The translations under genes were made by a program, and so were the position numbers. A DNA stretch of 64,000 nucleotides. Origin: Durusdinium trenchii. Lineage: Eukaryota > Sar > Dinophyceae > Suessiales > Symbiodiniaceae. The stretch covers positions 961,844-1,025,843 of the forward strand of contig CAXAMN010006446.1 of the NCBI GenBank assembly GCA_963970005.1, read 5' to 3'. The notes below the pieces were generated by a model, which was not told where the DNA came from, did no database searches, and saw nothing but the letters and a program-made list of their open reading frames with translations. Numbering within the stretch: position 1 is the stretch's first letter; each line of letters opens with the position of its first letter. Positions 1 through 11,212 of this stretch are shown piece after piece.

Positions 1-172
1 GGGGCGGTGGCGTCGGTGGCGGTGGCCGGGGCGTCTGCAGCAGGAGCGGGTCCATCTCCATCGGCTTTGGGGGCCTCGGAGCGGGAAGTTCGAGAAAATG
101 CTCTATATGGTGCGGTTGCAAAAAATCCACACCTCTGGTGCAGCATCTGTGTCCGCCTGGCATGGCACAGCT
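1..172 (+). CDS. Peroxidase-like exon (ascorbate/cytochrome c peroxidase type), partial
   Basis: An open frame enters from the left edge and reads ...LWCSICVRLAWHS. The VRLAWH string matches the distal haem pocket of class I peroxidases (ascorbate and cytochrome c peroxidase), with the Arg, Trp and His in the right spacing. These enzymes reduce hydrogen peroxide. The frame probably leaves the exon near CACAGC or at a GT a few bases later; the residues after AWHS no longer look like the family. A short match to the next family segment (GSDGANGS, near 988-1011 after an AG|G acceptor) lies on the same strand and could be a following exon. The proximal His and the rest of the enzyme were not found. 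This is the only recognised gene pointing right. Class assignment is from one motif and is tentative. Confidence 0.45.
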
Positions 173-1050
173 TTCCGGTCTTTGCTCAAAGAGTTCACAG
201 GGACATTCACTAGGTTTCTTTCTCCCTTCACATACACTGGAGGCCTTTGGCTGCCAGAACTCTAAGGTTGCTCAAGGATGCGCGAAGAGCTCTTGCCTTT
301 GGTGGGGAAATCACGTAGCCAAACAAGAACCTATTTGCATAGACAAACAACCAAGTCTTCTTGATGATCAATGCTTGCTTGATGTCTTTCCATGTCGCTC
401 TTCACGGTTCGCCCCCTACGGCCAAACTCGTTGGGCCGACCATGGCACTCGGCCACACGGCGACGGGATGGCGGTACGTGTCGGGTTTCAGCAGTGCGCA
501 GCTTGGGAGGTTTGGACTGGTCAAACGTCTTGGTGGAGAGACATGCCTTCTCTGTGGCACAAGAACCATGTGTGAAGAAGACGCCTAGAGCAGCAGCTGT
601 TTTGAATGGAGACAGTGCTGTTGGCTCTTGCTTCAAGTGTTGGTTAGGGTGGGTGGGTGTTGTGCCTAGTTCAGCATCTAACAAGGATAAGTCTAATATC
701 CGTTTTGTTTTATGTCGCCTTTGGCTCGTCTGAGCCAAAGAAACATCCGACAGGCATGGAAGCATCGAAGCTCACCACTTCCAAGGCTTGTTCGGCCGGT
801 CACAAAGCCGGGACACTGGTGTCACCCTCCCGAAATCAAGAGAATGGACATCCCATCTGCGCTTCGTTGCGTTACACGCCCATATTGTTGGTGGACATGA
901 CGAGCCACGTGTCAGCACCGATCTGCCCAAGACGAGCGATGGGCCGGCCTGGTGGGTCCACGAACGTCAAGAAACACATCGGACGATATGAGGGATCCGA
1001 TGGAGCGAACGGTTCATGGATCATATGACCTGATTTGGTTTCGCTCATTT

Positions 1051-1260
1051 TGCATGAAAGGAACACTACCGTTACTACACTAAGGTCCCCCACGAGGTCA
1101 CCTACACACCTTCCACACCGAAGGGTGCCGTGGATTGCCCATCCCGTCCAAGAACGCAACCCGAGCGGACCGATGCCGAGCGATGCGTTCAGGACATGGT
1201 GGAGCCAGCACGTTTGGCAGCATATGCTCGACAGGAAATCCAGAAGATGATCAATGATCC
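1051..1260 (+). CDS. Unidentified candidate exon
   Basis: After an AG|GAACAC acceptor-like site an open frame reads EHYRYYTKVPHEVTYTPSTP and continues through a charged stretch (AERCVQDMVEPARLAAYARQ) to about 1260. The frame is clean and has protein-like composition. I recognise no family. It could belong to the peroxidase-like gene upstream or to a separate plus-strand gene. A second short plus-strand frame at 1315-1509, ending ...GDEMDEEND and a stop, may be a later exon of the same gene. Confidence 0.3.
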
Positions 1261-1509
1261 AGTATATCGCAGTCAAACACAACCAAACAACAAAAAAGAA
1301 GGGGCGAGGGGAACATGGCTTCATTCCCATCCCAGGTCTGGAGGGAGAACTCGTCGACCCAAGAGATTGACATTTCTTCTTTTTACCACATCGTCTCTGC
1401 GATGGTCTCCGTTGCAGCCACATCGTCTGCAGCGTCTTCGCAGCTGCGCCATGATGCTCTTGTTGGCCTGGCCGAGCATGGCGACGAGATGGACGAAGAG
1501 AACGACTGA

Positions 1510-3533
1510 GCGATCTGTTTCGGGAGATTGACCGATGAAAGAGAGGACCGAGACAGAAGCTTCCTTTTCCATCTCTTCTCTTCGTTTCAGTTGATTCACC
1601 AACTTTGCAAGTGCAGAAAAACACTCATGAGGCTCTACAGTGGGTCCCCCATTGCTGGTCAGATCCCCGAAGAGTGTTTCAAAGGTGGAACCGAGAGATG
1701 GCCGAGATGGACAAAAAACGAAGAATGGATTTCTTTCCTCCAGCGGACAAGTTTTGGGACTAAGTGGTGATGAAGCCTTGATCAAGCTTTCTCACATCCT
1801 CCATTTGGCCACCTCCTGAAAATGTGACAATTTGTTGATTCGACATATTCTACCATACCCCTAACAGGGTACTGCAGTGGTGAAAGGTGTGACTTTCAAA
1901 CCTGCCTCCTCCTTCTGAAAAATGCCACGTGGATCCAGCGGATGACCAAGTAGCTCCGCAGGTGCCGCATCGGGTGGGTTTCTTTGACATGAAGAGTCAC
2001 GTGGCAACATCACTAATTACAAAAACTCTTTGGATGCTCGGACAACATCGGATGCATTTCACGTCAGATTCAGTTGGTGAATCCTGGTCACTTCTCCCTT
2101 TTGTGGCGGGAACCGGCAAGGCGGGGCGGTTCACCGCCCACGAGGTTTGGACAATCCGAGTTCAACCACCGGAGGTCTGATTCGGGGGCACCCGGAGGTC
2201 GGATTCGACTTCACCTTTTGTAAAAGGTCTGATTTCTTCAGAAGTTTGAGTTCAACTCTTCGGGTTTCTTCACAAGAGTGGATGAGGTCATGAAGATCGA
2301 TTCGTTCGGAGGGTCCGTTGGCTGCGCGGGTTTGAAGATCCTCTGAGCTGGGACCAAGGTCAACGCCACCTCTGGAGTTCCCAGTAGTAACAAGTGCCAC
2401 GCTACTAGAAACAGGTGCCTTACTAGTAGTAACAAGAAGCTATTAATTCAAATGACTAATAGCAAACATTGTTACTACTAGTAAGGCACCTGTTTCTAGT
2501 AGCGTGGCACTTGTTACTACTGGGAACTCCAGAGGTGGCGTTGATCTTGGAGTTCCCATCGCATTGACCACTGAATGCGATCTTTTCCACTCTGCGCTTG
2601 GTCTGAAGAAACTGGTGGGCTTTCTCACCCAGTTGGCATGGCTCGGCAGCGGCTCTCAGTGCGGGCGGACCAAAGCCGTGTGCGTCCCGGAGGCCTCAGG
2701 CAACTGAAGAGAACAGTAGCAATGGCCAACAACCTAAGAGCGATGGCCTCCAACCTAGATTGAATAAGAAAGAGTAGTGTGAGAGATACGTCTATCTGGT
2801 TCAAATCACAGGACTTCCCATCCAGTCTTGGGGTCAAACTCTTCAGATGCCCATCAATCGGATAAGAACTCATGAAGGTTCTCTCAGATCTCAAAAGGAA
2901 CTAGCAACTGGCTCTTTCCAGTGCCAAACTGGACATTCAGAGCCTGACTGGTCCTTCGTTTTGGGCTGCCATTTGGTTCGTCCGGAGTCCCATCCGTCTC
3001 CGTCTCGCCTCACTCCTCCAACAATCGCTCCAACTCCCTGGCGACGCCGTGCACATGGGCGCCGACCAAAAGGTGAAGGATCCAGCTCTGACTGGGGAGG
3101 TGGATGCTGTTGGATACAGCAAGCAAAGTAATTGAACGAAAGGAAGGCGTATTCCACCAACACATGGAGACGAGGGAGAGCCTTGGTGATGGACAAAACC
3201 CTTGTGGCAAATGGGTTCTGAGTGCCTTTTCCCGTTGGTCTGGGAATTTGATTTGCCATGTCTACATGGGAAAACGAAGGCCAATACATTCTTGCAACCC
3301 CGTGTCTTTTGGGCAGTGCTCAACAATGCTTAGGTCGTTCCCCGCAAAAACATCCAGAGGTGCATTCAAACCTGCATGTTGAAACCAGTCCAAGTTTATC
3401 GAACTCGCTCTTTAACCCATTCGGCAGCGTACTTGTATTTGTCAATCTTTTCGAAGTCCGGTAATCACAAACCCATTCAAAAGTGTTTGAAGCCGTCGGT
3501 TATACAATCACATATGTTTACTCAGTACTTCAC
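1510..3533. other. Intergenic stretch between convergent genes
   Basis: I see no supported gene here. It contains the long foldback at 2353-2550 and a short module copy near 2740-2760. It lies between the plus-strand candidate exons and the end of the minus-strand HAD gene, so it is the place where the coding strand switches. Confidence 0.4.
2353..2550. repeat. Near-perfect 82-bp foldback of the ACTAGTAACAAG module family
   Basis: The left arm (2353-2434) and right arm (2469-2550) are reverse complements with about one mismatch, separated by a 34-bp AT-rich loop. The inner part of each arm is built from the dispersed modules (CTTACTAGTAGTAACAA and its complement). The outer part (ACGCCACCTCTGGAGTTCCC) is not seen in the other copies, so the palindrome captured flanking DNA. 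Confidence 0.9.
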
Positions 3534-4800
3534 TCAGTCAATCTCCAGCAGAGTTCGACTGGGGTGTTTGACCCTTTTCGGGTCATCCACCCGCCATGCG
3601 CCACGCCTGGCCACGGCGTCCTCATCGTTGCTCCACTCGCTGACGCGGTTGGCCGCCTGGACAAACGCGAGACAGAGCCGTGTGTAGAGTGAGCTGTTAG
3701 GAGCGATCGGACGCTACGAACGTAGCTCCTGGCCTGACCTACTAGTAATAAGGGCATCGCTACTAGTAACAAGAAACCTATTAGGTTAGAGGCCATCTGG
3801 GGTCCAGAAGTATCTAAAAGCACTCACGGGTGGCGGCGACCCTGTGGGCGCCTCTTTAGGCAAAAGGCGACCGTGGGGGAATGGGGAAGTTCTGAACTTG
3901 AGCCCCAGAATCAAAGAACAAAACTCAGGCGGCGATTTGGTCTCCTGTTTGGCAAACTAAGGGGAGCACGAGCACGGCAGCGTATGTCTATTCATGCCGT
4001 CATCATGGACTATGGGTTTGTCCGTGCGAATTGAACAGGGTTTGGTGGACAGTTTCAGAGCTTGAGAACCAGAACAGAACCTTCAATCATTAATTTCGTG
4101 GTCCCCAAATAGATGACCCTGGCATGGTTTTTAACACCTTTTTTAGTGGGAACTTTGTTCTTGTCTATCTATTTGGGTCTGAAAACAAGAAACCTCTCAA
4201 CAAAAACACCCCCAAGAGACTTGACACCCTCCAAGTCAGGGCGCGCCCTGGTGCGGTTCGTGCCTCCTTGAGCTCGTCCTTGGCGTTCTTCATCGCCACG
4301 CCTTCGCCGGCCAAGGTCAACCTGAAGCGAGGCCCAAAGGCGCCCGGCCCGGCGTCGGCAGCGGCTCTTCGCCGCGGGGGCGTACGTAGCGCTACACCCC
4401 CTGTGAACAGGGAGACATGTCCAGTCAAACTGCGGTTGGGCAGTTTGGACAGGGGCGGACAGCCACTAGGATTTTGCTGCAAGATCTGTTTGTAGTGACA
4501 GTAGGTAACCACTTCGAGCAGACGTAGACAACATGTCAGCGGGCCATTTTCCCTACACATCCTGCTATTTAGCAGGAACACTTTGCCATATCTTGTACAT
4601 CTGCAATCTCCCGCAGCTTTCCCAACATGGCTTGCTACTAGTAATAAGAGCATTACTACTAGTAGCAAGCTTCACATGGATTCTGTTTCTTCAGACCCCG
4701 AGGAACATCTCCATGTCGTTGTAGTTGTCCCCGAAGGCTATGACCTCGTCCTTAGGATGACAGAACTCTGAGAGACGCGCCGCAGCGCAGCTGGCAGAAT
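3534..4800 (-). CDS. HAD-superfamily Cof-type phosphatase, C-terminal exons
   Basis: Three minus-strand exons are visible. The first, about 4800-4700, encodes DEVIAFGDNYNDMEMF, the GDxxND motif IV that binds magnesium in HAD hydrolases of the Cof/Hydrolase_3 type. The second (4302-4264) encodes VAMKNAKDELKE. The third (3656-3534, with stop) encodes ANRVSEWSNDEDAVAR and a basic tail. The order matches the family C-terminus (GD.ND, then VAMGNA, then SNDEDGVA). The last intron (3657-4263) has a GC donor (AAGGAG|GC) and a CAG|GCGG acceptor. Both visible introns hold copies of the dispersed module repeat. The junction between the first two exons is not resolved in frame. The N-terminal catalytic DxD exon was not found; it should lie above 4.9 kb. 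Members usually dephosphorylate small sugar phosphates or nucleotides; the substrate here is unknown. Confidence 0.72.
3713..3785. repeat. Dispersed module repeat, intronic
   Basis: It contains CTACGAACGTAGCTCCTGGCC followed by CTACTAGTAATAAGGGCATCGC type modules. It lies inside the last intron of the HAD gene. Confidence 0.8.
4630..4672. repeat. Short palindromic module copy, intronic
   Basis: GCTTGCTACTAGTAATAAG and its inverted partner CATTACTACTAGTAGCAAGC face each other, giving a small hairpin in the intron downstream of the GDNYND exon. Confidence 0.8.
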
Positions 4801-4847
4801 CACAGGACGTCACAACGCTAGGAAAGGAAAAAAGGAAACACAAAGCC

Positions 4848-4902
4848 CTTGTTACTAGTTGCTTCTTGTTCCTAGTAGCGATGGCCTCCAACCTAGTAAC
4901 TG
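4848..4902. repeat. Module repeat copy upstream of the HAD motif IV exon
   Basis: TTACTAGTTGCTTCTTGTTC followed by CTAGTAGCGATGGCCTCCAA. The GCGATGGCCTCCAACCT part recurs near 2740, in the intron at 8769-8904, and near 14660 and 18925. Confidence 0.75.
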
Positions 4903-7066
4903 CTTGAAGGATGTTGAAGGAGACTTAGGAAGTCTCGGACGCTCGGTTTGCTCTGCGTTGGATGATCCTCGATGTTGCTTCACCCCAGCGAGGGCCAGGA
5001 GCTGGCGCAGAGCTCTGAGGTGGACGTGACGACGTGACGACGTCCCGCCGGGAGAACGCGATGACCCTGAAGTCTCCGAATCAGTTTGGAACACATGAAC
5101 CAAGGGGCACTCTCTGGAGTGTACATCCTTCACGGTATGCACCATGCACCAAGGAACTTATTTGTCAAGACGTTGGACCTGAGAAACACAAGGACACCAC
5201 ATATTAACGGCACAAGGCTTAGACTTTCGGCCAAATGATCGAGGCCGCTGAGTCTCTTTTTGGACGGTAGGCCGTTGTGCAGATGGCCGAGCGCGTGGTC
5301 TTGAGGAACGATTCAAACATTGCAACAGGTAAGATGGAACAGTTAAGTCACAAGAGGATTAACACATATCCGAGCGGAGCGATTGCCTAAGACATGTTCG
5401 GAGCATGATATGAATGACACATATGAATGCTTATGATCGGATCTACATGAATGAACACCGGCCAGAAGAGCTCTTTTGAAGGTCCTCCAGTTCCCGATCC
5501 TTCGTTCCTCTCGACAGTTTGCCCGAGACGCCATGCGGATGCCGAGGTGATCATTGCACAGCCGCAGCAAGGTGTCGCCTGGAGCTCGGTCCGGCAGCGA
5601 TGAGCCCATCCGGTGAGCACGGGACATCATTTTAGGATTCCGACGCATGCTTAAATTTGGGTCCTCTTGATCACAAGGAGTTCAATATCTGAATGTAAAA
5701 CAGAACATGGTCATTTGTACTATAGGGAGACGCAGGGAGATGCCCCACAAATCCATCCGCTTCTGTTTGCAGGAAGCCTCCCAAGCAGTCAATTACAACG
5801 CACCCTAAACCTGAAATCCCTTTGCCTCGGTACATGACAAGTGACCATTTCCCCAGACTTGCGAAGCAAACACCCTCACACACGCCAACCGGCAAACGAA
5901 AAGCACTTCCCAAACGCGGTCCGACCTTTGTTCACATCGGCAGGCAGGAACCTGAGCACGAGGGGGCCGGTTGTCCACGGTGCTTGGAGGGTGTCAGTGG
6001 AGCCAAGATGATAAGAGTCCAGGTTCATCTCAAAAAAGGGACGCCCCCAACCAATATGTGGATTCTCTACTTGATGGCATCATGATGCTCCTGTGCTAAG
6101 GCAAGCACACACGCTTGCAAAAAGATGGCAAATTGCAAGTCATCATGATGTGTAGGAAGTGGGTGTGCATGGCATGCAAAGTGGTAAATGCATCATGTGC
6201 CATGATGGTCAACCACAAAAACTCTAGGTTCCTTATACCCTCCTAAAAGTTTGAGGCTGTTTGAGCTGGGATGACTTTCCATCCATCCTGGTCCATCCTC
6301 CCAAAAAACTCGGCCCAAGTCGGATAGTCTATATTTTTTGCTCCCAAAAGCAAAGAGCCTCACCCATCTCCTTCGATGGAGACCACCGACGAGACCACCA
6401 TCGGTCACCTTCTCAAAGTTCTGGGAGTTCCAAGACCAAACGTCCACCAGACCAGGCCGATTTGGTTGGTTTCTTTGGGGCCGAAGTACCTTAAGTTGGT
6501 GGTTTGGACCAATGAACTGTTACTTGAGAGGCGGGAACGAAAGCGATGACAACGACGAATGTGAGAACACCTTAAAAATCCCCTGGGCATGATGTTTGTG
6601 ATGTCGTGTCCCTTTGGGGGGGGGCCGTTTGTAGTGATTTTTCAATTGATCCCTTCGATCTTGACCCATCTATTCGTAAACTGAAACTTCAGCTGACCTC
6701 CTTCGGAGATCGCTTTCGTGAAAGTCAAAGGCCTTTAACTGCTTCAAACTTTTGCTCCATTTACATGAATCTGATTTCAAGGAGTATGTTTCTTGGTCGT
6801 ATCATGTGGCAAATCCCCCATTTGGTTATTCTTGATAGGCATTGCTCGAACAAATGTTTCGCAGAAGTGCCTTTGTTTAGGACTTGGTCCATCATTTTCG
6901 CAGAACACCGTTTGTTTTACTTGGAGGAAAGGGTGGTCACTTGACTACTGCCACAGAAACCCCTGGGCTGTGGAAATACCCCAACCCCTGTATGTGGCGG
7001 AATTGTCCCATAACCACGGGAATGGCCCAAAAACAATTGAACTGCAGCAATCACGGGCCTTTTTCC
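4903..7066. other. No recognised gene
   Basis: Several open frames occur (for example minus strand 5343-5648 and 6193-6447) but none resembles a family I know or has flanking splice signals I would trust. The missing N-terminal HAD exons may be hidden in the upper part. No array or foldback was seen. Confidence 0.3.
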
Positions 7067-8949
7067 TCAATCCTTCTTGTCTCTTGTGGACTTCCTGCCA
7101 GTGCAGCACCACCATATCATCAGTAGCACTAGCAGCACTGCAGGGGCCCAGCCATAGACAATCACCTGCAGGACCAGCCCCACTCGTTGCATGGACGCGC
7201 TGTCATTCACGTGTGGGAAGGCCATGCTGGGCACCGGAACTCCCAAGAACTGGCATAGCGGTTCCCAGCCATCCTGCACACTAAACTCAAGCAGTTTCTC
7301 CTTGGCTCTGGAGTCCAAACATGGGGGCCAACAGTAAGGATTCAGAGCATGGGGAAATACCGGCTCTAAATATCCAAAGCATGGGATCCAAAAATCGTTG
7401 CAGAACCACAGGGTATGGGACTTGTTTTGGGCCTGATGCCTTCACCCAAAAAGCGCGATGCTTATCGAAGGAGCACGCGAAATGCGAAGCGCAAACCGCC
7501 TAAGCCGTAGCCGAGTCTCCTTAGGCACTTTGGCCCGCACGTACGCATTGTGCTTCTCATATTGCTCTTCCAGCCATCCAGGCATCGCTTGCTGCTTCTC
7601 GATGCTTTCGTAAATGAGCTCGCAGGGGCGCAAACCCATGGTTTCTTGGCCCATGAGGCATCGCATGGCCGTTAAATCCCGCAGCACCGGGACGAACTGG
7701 AGGATGTTTGGATATGTCCTCAGCTCCAAGAAAGGCACGATACTATGCATGGGTGGCCTAAGACGACATGTGCCTCTTCGAATGAAGGGTCTATGTCTGC
7801 CAGTTTCAACCAGCTTTAGTGAACCTTTGGGGCCGGCCCAACGGCAGTTCTTCAACGGCAGTTCTTCAACGGCAGAACGTTCCGTTATGGCTGCTTCAGC
7901 CTGCACTCCCCATCCCATAGCGTAGTATATCGTAGAAAAAACACATCAGGTGAAGTCTCAGTGAAAAGTTGGCCACCTGCAGTCGCACCACCTGCATCAA
8001 CTGTATGAAGCTCTTGGCCCAGCCCTTGGCACCTCGCGGATGAGTGGTGAGGATCACCTTGGCTTCAGGGAACAGCCGCAGTTGCAACCTCAGCCGTCGG
8101 TCGGACCTCTCCTTGGAGCCCTTGGAGGTGGTCGTTGGGATGAAGGTGACACGTAGTAGGTCTGTCCTATGACTTGATGATTTTTGGGAGTCTGGCCTAT
8201 GTCTAGTGATCATTTGTGGGGTTTGGTGGATTTCATGGATTTCGCTCCTTGAGGGATCTACTACTCAGTAGGTTTGGCGATCTGGCTTTCCTTTCAAACC
8301 AAGCGAACTAGTCTTTCCTTTCGCACCCAGGCACTCCACAAGCTCACACATGGGGTTGTCCATGGTGGCATCAAAGCCGTCGTGATGAATCATCTCAATG
8401 ACCTCTGCTGCCTCCATGTGATGTTCTGCCACGGCACGCCAGGCGGAGGCATGAGAGCGATTCAGCATCACACTCTTCAGATGGTAAGGCTTGTAACCTT
8501 GGATGAGCTGGTCAGCTATACGTGAGGTTGTGAACATTGGAGGCACATATCACATAACGTATCTTTTCTGGAGGGGCACATATCACATGCACCTATGCCA
8601 TCTTCAAAGCAGGATGCATCTGATTTCGCTTGAACTAGAACAAATGGATCCAACCTTGAACATCTTGCCTGAAAACAGAGACCGGTCACCCAGTCTTTGC
8701 AAGGCCGTCAGCATGCTCATGGTACCCGTCCGCCCGAGCCCTGCCACGATCACGCGGAGACCAAGCGCCTGAGGAAACAGGTTGGAGGCCATCGCTATTA
8801 GGTCCTTAGGGACGCTACGTTCGGGGGCTCCTGGCCTTACTACTAGGAGCAAGGATGCGATTTCTTTTACACATCAACCACTTCCACACGGAGACCGTCT
8901 GTGCCTGAGGAAACCAGACCATCACAGCAGCCCACTGCAGCGGCGCCAT
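7067..8949 (-). CDS. P-loop sulfotransferase (Sulfotransfer_4-like) with C-terminal membrane anchor
   Basis: Exons on the minus strand are 8949-8905 (MAPLQWAAVMVWFPQ), 8768-8690, 8497-8344, 8088 to about 7985, about 7720-7520 and 7300-7067 with stop. Exon 2 carries the PAPS-binding P-loop, VIVAGLGRTGTMSM. Exon 3 has FDATMDNP, where the family has YDATVDWP. Exon 4 has FPEAKVILTTHP (family YPDAKVILTVRD). Exon 5 has the helix ending KHNAYVRAKVP. Exon 6 has DGWEPLCQFLGVPVP and FPHVND, a family signature. The protein then adds a hydrophobic helix (LVLQVIVYGWAPAVLLVLLM) and a basic tail, which suggests a tail-anchored membrane protein. The first three junctions are in frame with GC, GT and GC donors; the exon 4/5 border is unresolved. 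Sulfate would be transferred from PAPS to an unknown acceptor. This family is sometimes mislabelled as NAD-dependent epimerase in databases. Confidence 0.8.
8769..8904 (-). repeat. 136-nt intron made largely of the dispersed module repeat
   Basis: The intron between sulfotransferase exons 1 and 2 is bounded by an 11-bp direct repeat, TTTCCTCAGGC, so it can be cut as GC-AG. Roughly 85 of its 136 nt are module repeat, including a copy of GCTCCTGGCCTTACTACTAG, a broken CTACGAACG block and a GGTTGGAGGCCATCGCTATT block (as read on the plus strand). Confidence 0.8.
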
Positions 8950-9044
8950 GTCGCTGCTCCCAAGGAGCGGTGCGAACGCGAACGCGAACGCGAAGGCGCG
9001 AACGAGCCAGCGAATCCTGGGAAGGCGAAGGAAAACACGGAGCG

Positions 9045-9090
9045 TCCTTGCTCCTAGTAGTACGGCCAGGAGCCCCCGTTCCTACTTTGA
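9045..9090. repeat. Dispersed module repeat copy
   Basis: GCGTCCTTGCTCCTAGTAGT, then GGCCAGGAGCCCCCGTTCC. It lies between the sulfotransferase first exon and the unidentified exon at 9186-9330. Confidence 0.8.
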
Positions 9091-9185
9091 AAGTAGTGAT
9101 TGAAATGGACATTGTTTTGCAAGTGCTAATCAATGGGATCACGAATCATCATCTCTACTTGAGTCTCAGCGAAGAACTTCCTTGC

Positions 9186-9675
9186 TCCCGCCCAACTCTC
9201 CGCTGCGCCCGAGCCGCTCGATGTGCATCTCGGCGGCCACGACGTGCGCCGCGCCGGGCGGCAGCATCGCGCGGGCCTGGAGCTGCTTGACGCACCCGGC
9301 TCGGTTGGTGCGGAAGGGGAATCCGCCGGCCTGCTGGTGGATGTTCTTGTAATTATACTTGTATTCTTATGTGCTCAGGGCAGCGGCCCTCCACTGACCC
9401 CAGTCAGTGCGCCCAAAAACCGTCTGGTCTCTTCGTTCAAAAGCCTCATCGTCACATCGTCTTCTAGTAGCGTCTTTGCTCCTAGTAGTAAGGCCAGGAG
9501 CCCCTAGTAGCATCCTTGCTCCTAGTAGCGATGGCAGGAGCCCCTAGCAGCGTTCTTGCTCCTAGACCTCTGTGACCTTCCGTGACCCGGCCTTGGCCGC
9601 TTGGGTGAAGGGCTCCTCCGCCAGGGCCACGATCTTCAAGGGCGGCTCGTACTCCTCGGGCGCAGCGAGTCCCAC
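9186..9675 (-). CDS. Unidentified two-exon gene fragment
   Basis: Two GC-rich open stretches on the minus strand join in phase 0. The upper exon (9675-9568) reads VGLAAPEEYEPPLKIVALAE and ends KVTE. The lower exon (9330 to about 9186) reads AGGFPFRTNRAGC, LQARAMLPPGAAHVVAAEMH and ends IERLGRSGELG. The intron 9331-9567 has a GT donor and an AG|G acceptor and starts directly with a copy of the module repeat. The upper exon abuts the end of composite element A at 9676, so the element may have inserted into, or forms, the preceding intron. Composition is protein-like throughout, but I do not recognise the family. It could be a separate gene or the upstream part of the sulfotransferase transcript. 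Confidence 0.4.
9466..9567. repeat. Dispersed module repeat, intronic, several units
   Basis: Alternating CTAGTAGCGTCTTTGCTCCT and GGCCAGGAGCCCCTAGTAGC units fill the donor half of the intron 9331-9567. Confidence 0.85.
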
Positions 9676-10402
9676 AAACTAGACGACGGTTGGCCCGAGA
9701 GCGAGACATGTAATTGTCCAGCACTGTCGAAAAGATGTATAGAAAGAGAGAAAGAGAGGGTGGATGTGAAGGAGTGACAGTGTGGATGTGCAGGTGCGAT
9801 ATAGATCTGTAGGTGTATGGAGTTGGAGATCTGTGGATGTGAGCGTGCGAAGATGTAAATGCACAGAGACGAGAGAAAAGATATCTAGAAAGAAAGAAAG
9901 ACAGAAAGAAAGAAAGAAAGGCAGGACAGATGTGAAGGAGCGACAGTGTGGATGTACAGATGTGATATAGATGTGCAGATGTGTGGGTGTGGTGAGGTGG
10001 AGAGGTAGTTCTGCGGATGTGAGCGTGTGAAGATGTACATGTAGAGAGGTGAGGGGGTGTAGACGTAGATGCGTCGATGCAACGGCAGCGCAACTTCAAC
10101 CTTAGTTGTGTAAGTACAACGCTGAACAGGTTCAAATAGTAGAACTGAAGAACGTACATTTCACACGGAAGTTTCCACGAGCAGGGCGACCTGAGAGTAA
10201 ACGACGTCACGATCATGGCAAGCGACTTGTGTATTCCAAGCGAACATCGTTTGTCATGAAGGTGAAGTACACACATACTAACGTCACGATGACTCTTTTG
10301 TAGCAGCCACTTATGAGTAAGCAAAGTAGCTAAAATTTGTCAACCTCTCAAGAGAGCCGGGTGGTCGGGAGACCTGACTCAGCCGCGAGAGATGACTCAT
10401 CC

Positions 10403-11212
10403 GCGCACTAAAGTTGTACTACAAAGTCACCAATTCTCAGCTTCCAACTCCCCAGATACTCCGCGTACTAAAGTTGTACTACAAAGTCGCCAGTTCTCAT
10501 CTTCCAGCTCCCCAGATACTCCGCGTACTAAAGTTGTACTACAAAGTTGCCAGTTTTCAGCTTCCAGCTCCACAGACTGCTCCGCGTACTAAAGTTGTAC
10601 TACAAAGTCGCCAGTTCTCATCTTCCAGCTCCCCAGATACTGCGCGTACTCAAGTTGTACTACAAAGTCGCCAGTTCTCAGCTTCCAGCTCCACAGATTG
10701 CTCCGCACACTAAAGTTGTACTACAAAGTCGCCAGTTCTCATCTTGCAGCTCCCCAGATACTCCGCGTACTAAAGTTGTACTACAAAGTCGCCAGTTCTC
10801 AGCTTCCAGCTCCCCAGTTACTCCGCGTACTCAAGTTGTACTACAAAGTTGCCAGTTCTCAGCTTCCAGCTCCACAGATTGCTCCGCGTACTAAAGTTGT
10901 ACTACAAAGTCGCCAGTTCTCATCTTCCAGCTCCCCAGATACTCCGCGTACTAAAGTTGTAATACAAAGTCGCCAGTTCTCAGCTTCCAGCTCCACAGAT
11001 TGCTCCGCGTACTAAAGTTGTACTACAAAGTCGCCAGTTCTCAGCTTCCAGCTCCACAGATTGCTCCGCATACTAAAGTTGTACTACCAAGTCCCCAGTT
11101 CTCATCTTCCAGCTCCCCAGATACTCTGCGTACTAAAGGTTTACTACAAAGTTGCCAGTTCTCATGTTCCAGCTCCCCAGCTACTCCGCGTACTACAGTT
11201 GTACTAGCACTC
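10403..11212 (+). repeat. 60-bp tandem array
   Basis: About 13 units of 60-62 bp, each containing CGTACTAAAGTTGTACTAC, AAAGTCGCCAGTTCTCA and CTTCCAGCTCC. The same unit is arrayed in copy C. Because 60 bp is 20 codons the array stays open in several frames; I treat these frames as non-coding. Confidence 0.95.

Noticed and set aside
872-1785. Long minus-strand ORFs at 872-1624 and 1321-1785
   Set aside because: Composition is mixed and stretches fall opposite better plus-strand candidate exons; no motif is recognised.
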